Assembly (NCBI GenBank): GCA_026874595.1
Contig: CM049310.1
Span: forward strand, 2,292,001 to 2,356,000
Direction: 5' to 3'
Source of the DNA: Sipunculus nudus
Lineage: Eukaryota > Annelida > Sipuncula > Golfingiida > Sipunculidae
DNA length: 64,000 bases
Below the pieces are notes generated by a model. That model saw only the letters and a list, made by a program, of their open reading frames with translations. It had not been told where the DNA came from and ran no database searches. The position numbers and the translations under genes were made by a program. Every line of letters begins with the position of its first letter. Position 1 is the stretch's first letter. Of this stretch, positions 28,130 to 37,900 are shown piece after piece.

Positions 28130-28941
28130 ATGGCTCAGATGCAACTACAAAGCGCTGCTCTTCACACAGAAACGATTACAGTAGCTGACCAACTGGAAGA
28201 GTGGATAAAAAACAACTTGATCCCCACAAGTCAACCCGACATGCCACAAAACTCCAGTCCTGCTGTACCAGAACAAGGGCCAGAAGATTTGTGCCATAGC
28301 CAAGGCTGTTGGGAATGCACACAAATAATCACCAACAGTGATAAACCCACTACAACTGTTCCGGGACCTCCAGCTAACGCCGCCGCCGCAGCCACTGCTG
28401 CTGCTTCTGATGCTATACCGACCCGAGCTGGAACTGTGGATACCAAAACCATCCCGCCTACCAAGCGCAGAAAGAAAAACACACCAAAAAAGAAAAAACT
28501 GAAGCGCCGGCTCAGAAACAAAATTCTGACGAAAAAAAGAAACAAACATCTGAGGAAAAGAAAACCACGAAACAAAACAAGAGAAAAAGCAACGACACCA
28601 TAGAACCCAAACCAAGCACTTCTCAGGCTAAAACACCCAGCAGAGGAAAAGCAACCGTGAAAACGTCAGAAAAAAATCAAATGCAAGACCTGACAGAATA
28701 CCACGATAAACTCCTCAACATGGCACACAATATCAAAGACTCCTTTCAGGCCTTCGACAGAGACCTAGAAAAAGTGGAGGACATCGTCGTCGCAGTCAAA
28801 AATATCGCTGACCTGTACGGAGAAAAAATGAATTTCATCATCGACTACATCAACCGCACAGAAAAACCGTCAGGACAACCCCAATCCAACCCTCCAACGA
28901 CAGGCAGCAAGGCTGAAGGAAGAAAACCGATGATGTATTAA
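28130..28941 (+). CDS. Charged disordered protein with C-terminal coiled coil, one frame change
   Basis: The first 100 residues are polar with an Ala run. They are followed by a Lys-rich stretch and then, past a frame change in the A-rich tract 28489-28500, a Lys/Glu/Thr-rich linker. The last 85 residues form a helix likely to be a coiled coil (YHDKLLNMAHNIKDSF, FDRDLEKVEDIVVAVKNIAD). The first frame stops at 28603 with an Arg/Lys-only tail that looks artificial, whereas the second frame gives normal protein composition, so a single gene is likely. Function unknown. Poly(A) signal at 29065. Confidence 0.5.
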
Positions 28942-29064
28942 AAAAGACATTTCATTTTTCTGTCTCTAATAGAGACATTTAATTTTGCATTTTCACAACA
29001 GACACGATGTAATTGGTCAGGTTAAGATGATTTTATTTCATGTTCAAGGTTTTGTATTTTTCAG

Positions 29065-29070
29065 AATAAA
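29065..29070 (+). terminator. Poly(A) signal at right end of element
   Basis: AATAAA followed by a TTTGTT-rich stretch, 124 bp after the last element stop codon. Confidence 0.55.
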
Positions 29071-29149
29071 ACTATTTGTTCCTCACAACCTCGTCTTATT
29101 ATTCATTTCCAAATCATCCACAAGTTCACACCATCTCAAATAATTTTCC

Positions 29150-29325
29150 ATCACGCCGCCAGGGGGCGACACGCTGCCTTAATTAAAACCAACCGGTCAA
29201 TTAACACTTTCATTAATGCTTTCTCATCATACCACCAGGGGGCGACACCCGGCATTAATCAAAACCAACCCGTCATTAACACTTTCATTAATAATTTATC
29301 GTCCCGCCGCCAGAGGACGCTCACT
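29150..29325. repeat. Three ~76-bp direct repeats, each with a CTCF-like core
   Basis: CCGCCAGGGGGCGACAC (29156-29172), CCACCAGGGGGCGACAC (29232-29248) and the weaker CCGCCAGAGGACGC (29307-29320) are spaced 76 and 75 bp apart. They are separated by similar AT-rich sequence (TTAACACTTTCATTAAT). The core fits the CTCF consensus CCASYAGRKGGC very well. No gene is present. A role as insulator, origin-near element or part of the terminal repeat is open. Confidence 0.7.
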
Positions 29326-29475
29326 CTCGTGACGTCACACCAGCTCATTTATATGCATGAGAAGCCCACCCTATTGACCAATCAGAAGCCAGGATTCAAA
29401 ATGGGCCAAACTCCCCACCAATCAAAATAGGGCTAAAAATGGGCCAAATTTTCCCAAAAAATGGGCCAAATAGTT
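29326..29475. promoter_or_regulatory. CRE, CCAAT boxes and GGGCCAAA repeats at the right terminus
   Basis: A perfect CRE (GTGACGTCAC, 29329-29338), CCAAT boxes at 29378 and 29418, TATATGCAT near 29350, and three ATGGGCCAAA motifs (near 29400, 29439 and 29461). GCCAA is the half-site of NFI-type factors that act at adenovirus origins. A terminal enhancer or origin is plausible, but no gene starts here in either direction within the element. Confidence 0.45.
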
Positions 29476-29690
29476 ACATACACTACTTACACCCACAAAC
29501 AAACACACCCAACTGACCAACATGCTTGCTAAATTCTTCGATTTTTCCGCAAGCAACAAGAGATGGGGGTAATCATAGCCATTATCTCCGAGCACTGCAA
29601 CATTCAGACACTATTTGGTCCCAGTCAGTGAAACCCTCAAATTTCTAATTATTGAGGAAAGAACAAACTCATTTTTACTTAGTAATTTAT
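29476..29690. other. Right boundary zone between element and host
   Basis: The motif-rich viral terminus ends in GTTACATACACTACTT near 29,490. Its reverse complement starts AAGTAGTGTATG, and Polinton termini often start AG, so the end may be near 29,487. A small inverted repeat TGCTTGC/GCAAGCA lies near 29524-29557. By 29,690 the sequence is the 3' side of the host gene (minus-strand AATAAA at about 29,688-29,697). Without the left end the exact limit and target duplication cannot be set. Confidence 0.4.
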
Positions 29691-31813
29691 TTATTCCACC
29701 TAAATCATAGTTGTCACAGTAATATCAACATTTATTCAAAGAATGATGATATGCACAATGTATTTCACAGGAATAAAAGCACACAATTCTAACATTTCTT
29801 ACAAATTCTACTGCATGACATGTTTATTCCATGTGCCAGCATAAAATGAGGCAAAGATGTAGATTCTTCAGATATTCAAAGCATAGTATATAGTTTATAG
29901 CCTCATGTGCCACAAAGTTTTCACTGTTTCAATATTAAGCATCCTTTTGACTATTCACAGATGTCAACTAGAGTAGTAACCGATCTGCTGATTGGTGGAG
30001 TCACGTAACAGTATTACCATAAACACCACCAAAACAGCTAACCTCCACACAGGGGTGTCATCTTGATACTGGATTGTTGGCTAACCACAATGGCACCTCT
30101 GTGGGGAGGTTGCCCTTCATCTGCTGCTATCCTAAAAACCTACAAAGCAATGATTTTAGCAGGCACAACCTGTACACATGGTCCCTCTGGTAAGTTTGGA
30201 TGAAACTACAATTCATCTGCTGGTCATATAATCAACAATGAAAAAGAAACTTTTCTTAAAAAAATGTCTGTGTTTCTTTAATTAATGACATGGAAATACT
30301 ATTTGACAATGCAAGGAAGCTGATAGTAAAAGGAATGGTAAAATATTCAGGAACAGGAAAAGGAATAAAGAGTATGACTAAATTATACAGATAATTAAAC
30401 AAAGCTCCATGGAATAAAGATAACATTTTAAACACACTCGGGTTCAGAGCTAGTCTGGCCTCTGTGTGTGAATTTATATTCGCCTTTTTTAACAGACTGT
30501 GTAAAATTGAGTAAATAAACCATACAGAGGTTAAATTAGGTCTAACACTGGTTAAGCCTTGTTTGTGCATGACATCTTGGATACAGAATGGATCATGAAT
30601 AGAGCACCCACATTCTGTAGAAACTTTCAAACTGCAGGAATCTTATTGCTGAGACTACATAACTCTAAAATGAACTTCAAATTACCCCTTCCCCCCTATT
30701 TTAATATTGGTATTAAAAATAGTATCACTCTAACAAACCTAACATTATAATTCAAGATATCTCACTCAAATGAATACTGGTAGTGCCTAATATGTTACAA
30801 TGCATTTCATAAATGATAACCCACACAAAATTAAAACAAAACTGTACTTTAACAATGCAGATTGTGAACACAAACACTGTATCCTAGAAAAAACAATAAA
30901 AACAGAGAAAATACTGAGTGTTTCAAAAACTGTACAATAACAAACTAACAGGTGTGAAACAAAAAAGCTACTTTAATGAATTTGAAGGTTGATCCATCTT
31001 AAGGCCAAGATGAAATTTAAGGACCAAAATTATAAATATTGCAATAAATCTCAGCCACTGCAACACAATGCAAATGTTAAGAATAGAGCTACATGATCAT
31101 GAAACTTTCTCAGTGATTCAAACATTATGATTACCTGAAGTCTGACCTCAAACCATTCTTATCAAAGATAATATCAATGCAAAATTTGAAAGAACATACT
31201 TTCAAACACAGTTCATGTATAACCATTCTAATCATGGTGTTAAAACACACAGTTAAAGCCAGAGAAATTCCTTTAATGTAATTAAGTCACTGTATATGTC
31301 ATGCAAAGGAACCTATTAACTTTAAATAATTCTAAGTTTCAAATAAACGCTTCTCTACAGCCAAGCACTACTAGTTCTCAAGTGTCTCAATGCTTTTGTA
31401 TATGGTTCATTCAATTTGTTTTAAATCTTAACTAAACACCAATTTTAATCACCAGTCTTCAAGGAACTTAAATCCTTAACAATCATCAAGGACATTAAAT
31501 CCTTAACAATCATCAAGGACATTAAATCCTTAACAATCATCAAAGACATTAAATCCTTAACAATCATCAAGGACATTAAATCCTTAACAATCATCAAAGA
31601 CATTAAATCCTTAACAATCATCAAGGACATTAAATCCTTAACAATAACCTGATATTTTCAACCACCACATGTTATTTATTTTATACAAGATCTCAGCTGT
31701 CTGTGCACGCCCTGTACCTTAATTTAAAAGGTGTCAGCTTGTTAAACAGTCTGATATAGTAATATTTTTGAGATTTGTCATGTGATCGTCATGTGATCTA
31801 AATCATGTGACCT
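29690..31813 (-). other. Probable 3' UTR of the TXNDC5-like gene
   Basis: 2.1 kb of AT-rich sequence without a convincing ORF, between the HDEL stop codon (31814) and minus-strand AATAAA signals near 29,690, 29,736 and 29,824. Contains a 27-bp tandem repeat. The length of the UTR is inferred from the signals only. Confidence 0.45.
31470..31646. repeat. 27-bp tandem repeat, about 6.5 copies
   Basis: Unit begins AAATCCTTAACAATCATC; copies differ only by GGACATT versus AGACATT. Because 27 is divisible by three, it makes a stop-free minus-strand ORF with a 9-residue repeat; it is not a gene. Confidence 0.9.
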
Positions 31814-31939
31814 TTACAACTCATCATGAGGTTTATCTCCAGCCACGGCCTGGTACAAGCTGTCAATATCCCGTGGTCCATTGTGCTCACCAGAAAATTT
31901 GCCGTTCTTAAATATCTTCAAAGTTGGGAAACCGTTGAC
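31814..31939 (-). CDS. TXNDC5: TXNDC5 exon 10 (end of Trx3, HDEL)
   Basis: Acceptor AG at 31941-31940. 42 codons including [23 protein letters not shown] with the cis-proline (FPT), ending in HDEL. Phase 0 joins to exon 9. Confidence 0.93.
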   Translation of the reverse strand, partial: VNGFPTLKIFKNGKFSGEHNGPRDIDSLYQAVAGDKPHDEL

Positions 31940-34900
31940 CTGTCAATACAAAGGGCAAAAGTACAAAAACTAATTTATTACTATTCAACAGCATAATAAA
32001 ATGATTACTGATTGTACTGATTAAATATTCACTATATACTCTCTAGAAATTACTTAACATCTATATTTTGAGCTCCTCTGTGAACCTTAGCTGCAATGAT
32101 TCGTAACTGTACACAAGGGTACATATATATTTTTATCTTTTTACTTCTATCTTAATCTTCATAATTTCTTACTTCAGTTATTCTCTCTGTCACTGAATCT
32201 AGTCAAATGCTGTCAATATAAGTATATCACATAAGCTTTACTTTCAATAGGCAAAACAAATAGAGAGCCAGGGGTGCTCAGATCATAATACTGGAAAGTC
32301 TCATAGGATATTGGAGCATCACAAAGACCAGACAAATCTTTCAATCCTATGGTGGGAAACCTGTCTGGACCCCTACTGGGCCCTATAGCCAATCATGCAT
32401 ATGAGATCACAGACATATCCCTGTATTTCTGGAATGCCTATATGCCTTTAATTTTTTTCATTCACACCATGAATCATGTAATTTATACTTACCTGTTGTG
32501 TAGAACAGAGCTCACCATGAATCATGTAATTTACACTTACCTGTTGTGTAGAACAGAGCTCACCATGAATCATGTAATTTACACTGACCTGTTGTGTAGA
32601 ACAGAGCTCACCAAGAATCATGTAATTTACATTTACCTGTTGTGTAGAACAGAGCTCACCAAGAATCATGTAATTTACACTGACCTGTTGTGTAGAACAA
32701 AGCTCACCATGAATCATGTAATTTACACTTACCTGTTGTGTAGAACAGAGCTCACCAAGAATCATGTAATTTACACTAACCTGTTGTGTAGAACAGAGCT
32801 CACCATGAATCATGTAAGTTACACTTACCTGTTGTGTAGGCCAAAGCTCACCATGAATCATGTAATTTACACTTACCTGTTGTGTAGAACAAAGCTCACC
32901 ATGAATCATGTAATTTACACTAACCTGTTGTGTAGAACAGAGCTCACCATGAATCATGTAAGTTACACTTACCTGTTGTGTAGGCCAAAGCTCACCATGA
33001 ATCATGTAATTTACACTGACCTGTTGTGTAGAACAAAGCTCACCATGAATCATGTAATTTACACTTACCTGTTGTGTAGAACAGAGCTCACCAAGAATCA
33101 TGTAATTTACACTAACCTGTTGTGTAGAACAGAGCTCACCATGAATCATGTAAGTTACACTTACCTGTTGTGTAGGCCAAAGCTCACCATGAATCATGTA
33201 ATTTACACTTACCTGTTGTGTAGAACAAAGCTCACCATGAATCATGTAATTTACACTAACCTGTTGTGTAGAACAGAGCTCACCATGAATCATGTAAGTT
33301 ACACTTACCTGTTGTGTAGAACAGAGCTCACCAAGAATCATGTAATTTACACTTACCTGTTGTGTAGAACAAAGCTCACCATGAATCATGTAATTTACAC
33401 TAACCTGTTGTGTAGAACAAAGCTCACCATGAATCATGTAATTCACACTAACCTGTTGTGTAGAACAGAGCTCACCATGAATCATGTAAGTTACACTTAC
33501 CTGTTGTGTAGGCCAAAGCTCACCATGAATCATGTAATTTACACTAACCTGTTGTGTAGAACAGAGCTCACCATGAATCATGTAAGTTACACTTACCTGT
33601 TGTGTAGGCCAAAGCTCACCATGAATCATGTAATTTACACTGACCTGTTGTGTAGAACAAAGCTCACCATGAATCATGTAATTTACACTTACCTGTTGTG
33701 TAGAACAGAGCTCACCAAGAATCATGTAATTTACACTAACCTGTTGTGTAGAACAGAGCTCACCATGAATCATGTAAGTTACACTTACCTGTTGTGTAGG
33801 CCAAAGCTCACCATGAATCATGTAATTTACACTTACCTGTTGTGTAGAACAAAGCTCACCATGAATCATGTAATTTACACTAACCTGTTGTGTAGAACAG
33901 AGCTCACCATGAATCATGTAAGTTACACTTACCTGTTGTGTAGAACAGAGCTCACCAAGAATCATGTAATTTACACTTACCTGTTGTGTAGAACAAAGCT
34001 CACCAAGAATCATGTAATTTACACTTACCTGTTGTGTAGAACAGAGCTCACCATGAATCATGTAATTTACACTTTCCTGTTGTGTAGAACAGAGCTCACC
34101 ATGAATCATGTAATTTACACTTTCCTGTTGTGTAGAACAGAGCTCACCATGAATCATGTAATTTACACTTACCTGTTGTGTAGAACAAAGCTCACCATGA
34201 ATCATGTAATTTACACTTACCTGTTGTGTAGAACAAAGCTCACCATGAATCATGTAATTTACACTTACCTGTTGTGTAGAACAGAGCTCACCATGAATCA
34301 TGTAATTTACACTTACCTGTTGTGTAGAACAGAGCTCACCATGAATCATGTAATTTACACTTACCTGTTGTGTAGAACAAAGCTCACCATGAATCATGTA
34401 ATTTACACTTACCTGTTGTGTAGAACAGAGCTCACCATGAATCATGTAATTTACACTTACCTGTTGTGTAGAACAGAGCTCACCATGAATCATGTAATTT
34501 ACACTTACCTGTTGTGTAGAACAGAGCTCACCAAGAATCATGTAATTTACACTTACCTGTTGTGTAGAACAAAGCTCACCATGAACCATGTAATTTACAC
34601 TTACCTGTTGTGTAGAACAAAGCTCACCATGAATCATGTAATTTACACTTACCTGTTGTGTAGAACAGAGCTCACCAAGAATCATGTAATTTACACTTAC
34701 CTGTTGTGTAGAACAAAGCTCACCATGAATCATGTAATTTACACTTACCTGTTGTGTAGAACAAAGCTCACCATGAATCATGTAATTTACACTTACCTGT
34801 TGTGTAGAACAGAGCTCATCATGAATCATGTAATTTACACTTACCTGTTGTGTAGAACAAAGCTCACCAAGAATCATGTAATTTACACTTACCTGTTGTG

Positions 34901-37900
34901 TAGAACAGAGCTCACCATGAATCATGTAATTTACACTTACCTGTTGTGTAGAACAAAGCTCACCATGAATCATGTAATTTACACTTACCTGTTGTGTAGA
35001 ACAGAGCTCACCAAGAATCATGTAATTTACACTTACCTGTTGTGTAGAACAAAGCTCACCATGAATCATGTAATTTACACTTACCTGTTGTGTAGAACAA
35101 AGCTCAACATGAATCATGTAATTTACACTTGCCTGTTGTGTAGAACAGAGCTCATCATGAATCATGTAATTTACACTTACCTGTTGTGTAGAACAAATAT
35201 CATCACCAAGAATCATGTCATTTACACTTACCTGTTGTGTAGAACAGAGCTCATCATGAATCATGTAATTTACACTTACCTGTTGTGTAGAACAGAGCTC
35301 ACCATGAATCATGTAACTTACACTCACCTGTTGTGTAGAACAGAGCTCACCATGAATCATGTAATTTACACTTACTTGTTGTGTAGAACAGAGCTCATCA
35401 TGAATCATGTAATTTACAACTACCTATTGTGTAGAACAAAGCTCACCATGAATCATGTAATTTACACTTACTTGTTGTGTAGAACAGAGCTCACCAAGAA
35501 TCATGTAATTTACACTTACCTGTTTTGTAGAACAAAGCTCACCATGAATCATGTAATATACACTAACCTTTTATGTAGAACAGAGCTCACTATGAATCAT
35601 GTAATTTACACTTACCTGTTGTGTAGAACAGAGCTCACCATGAATCATGTAAGTTACACTTACCTGTTGTGTAGGCCAAAGCTCACCATGAATCATGTAA
35701 TTTACACTTACCTGTTGTGTAGAACAAAGCTCACCAAGAATCATGTAATTTACACTTACCTGTTGTGTAGAACAGAGCTCACCATGAATCATGTAATTTA
35801 CACTTTCCTGTTGTGTAGAACAGAGCTCACCATGAATCATGTAATTTACACTTACCTGTTGTGTAGAACAAAGCTCACCATGAATCATGTAATTTACACT
35901 TACCTGTTGTGTAGAACAAAGCTCACCATGAATCATGTAATTTACACTTACCTGTTGTGTAGAACAGAGCTCACCATGAATCATGTAATTTACACTTACC
36001 TGTTGTGTAGAACAGAGCTCACCATGAATCATGTAATTTACACTTACCTGTTGTGTAGAACAGAGCTCACCATGAATCATGTAATTTACACTTACCTGTT
36101 GTGTAGAACAGAGCTCACCATGAATCATGTAATTTACACTTACCTGTTGTGTAGAACAAAGCTCACCATGAATCATGTAATTTACACTTACCTGTTGTGT
36201 AGAACAGAGCTCACCATGAATCATGTAATTTACACTTACCTGTTGTGTAGAACAGAGCTCACCATGAATCATGTAATTTACACTTACCTGTTGTGTAGAA
36301 CAGAGCTCACCATGAATCATGTAAGTTACACTTACCTGTTGTGTAGAACAGAGCTCACCATGAATCATGTAATTTACACTTACCTGTTGTGTAGAACAAA
36401 GCTCACCATGAATCATGTAATTTACACTTACCTGTTATGTAGAACAGAGCTCACTATGAATCATGTAATTTACACTTACCTGTTGTGTAGAACAGAGCTC
36501 ACCATGAATCATGTTATTTACACTGACCTGTTGTTCAGAACAGAGCTCACCATGAATCATGTAATTTACACTTACCTGTTGTGTAGAACAGAGCTCACCA
36601 AGAATCATGTAATTTACACTTACCTGTTGTGTAGAACAAAGCTCCCTCTCCTGTGTGCAGTCAACTTTGGCAATTCTGGTATTTTTAGCATTTTCTAACT
36701 TCTGAGCCAGCTCATCCCAAGTTGGAGCTAATCTCTTACAGTGACCACACCTGCAGATGAAACATTGTAATATTTCACTGTCATATTCAGGTTTTCACTG
36801 ATATAGTAAAGCCTCTTTCTTAAAAGATAGCTTTGGCAGTGTCCATACACATCTTTGGAGAGTTTGGTGATAAAATGATACTTTTTTTCACAAACTATGC
36901 CATGCTTGAGTGGGGCCACCATTGAATGATGACCAACAAAGGATGCCTCCCTCTACCCTGACATTAATACCTACCCTAATATTATATTCTGATCAAATTA
37001 TCATATGAATTTTCTGAATAAATAGTAACCTGAGTGATAACAAGGCCATCTATGGCAAACATACTGAAAATCAAGAGCACAGCAAATGTGAATAATATTC
37101 ACATCTTATGTCTTGTGACCTCTGACCTTATTCAATATGAGAGAATTTTGCCTAGAATTAAATTCAGCTGAGAAACCATATTGGTTAACATTTATAATGT
37201 GTTCTATGAATATTCATCAGATTTTTGGTAAGTCATCACAGCACAACCCAAGTCTGGTGACCTATGACCTCATTTAATATGCGTGGATTATGCCATTAAT
37301 CTTACTTCAGCAATATAATCTATTGCAAGTAGTTATGGTGAGTTTCATGAAAATCCATCAAAGCCCTGCTGAAGTTATTGCTGTGAAACTAAAAGTTAAT
37401 GGACAGACCATGAATATACTGTAAACATAATACATCCCAAAATGGACGGGTGTATAACAATCAAAATAAATTACACTTACCAGGGGGCAAAAAATTTGAC
37501 AAATACAGTTCCTTCTCTGATGCCACTGTTAAAGGTCTCAGAGGTCAGATCCATTACTTTTCCCTGGTACAAAGAATAAAAGATTTTGTTACCAATTACA
37601 TGGTATAAAAGTGCAATCAAGCCCAGTACCACCAGTAATTAACATATCTGCAAGAACTAGAAAAACTATAACACGTAGTGCCACAATCTGAAAATTTCTG
37701 TGAATACTGAAAATTACATTAAACAGGAAGCATGAAAAAACTCAATTACCAATATTCCTATAACAAGGCTCTCATTAAACAAAGACAGATCCATCTCAAG
37801 AGACCTAGCAAATCTCTGTGCCATGAAAGCTATTTTATGAAAAAAGAACAAGCTTGCATGTGACAAGGCTAAACCCATAATGGCAAATAATATCAAGCAT

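Larger units (their letters stand above)
1..29490. mobile_element. Endogenous Maverick/Polinton (adintovirus-like) element, left end outside window
   Basis: Seen: about 25 closely packed genes with almost no introns, including family B polymerase, packaging ATPase, DDE integrase and double-jelly-roll capsid genes. Known: this set defines Mavericks/Polintons and the related adintoviruses, which replicate with a protein-primed polymerase and integrate through a retrovirus-like integrase. The right limit is placed between about 29,490 and 29,690, where viral-type regulatory sequence gives way to the AT-rich 3' side of a host gene. The left limit is beyond base 1, so terminal inverted repeats and the usual short target duplication cannot be checked. 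At 29 kb or more it is longer than typical 15-20 kb Polintons. Several core genes are broken, so this copy is probably not autonomous. Confidence 0.9.

Noticed and set aside
28231-28615. Minus-strand ORFs rich in Phe/Cys opposite the 28130 gene
   Set aside because: Antisense of a Lys-rich coding sequence.
31445-31630. Minus-strand ORF with a 9-residue repeat
   Set aside because: Product of a 27-bp tandem repeat in the 3' UTR region.
32349-36698. 1,449-codon plus-strand ORF of 16-residue repeats
   Set aside because: It is a by-product of a 48-bp (16-codon) tandem repeat lying antisense in an intron; the sense strand is explained by exon 9 and its donor.
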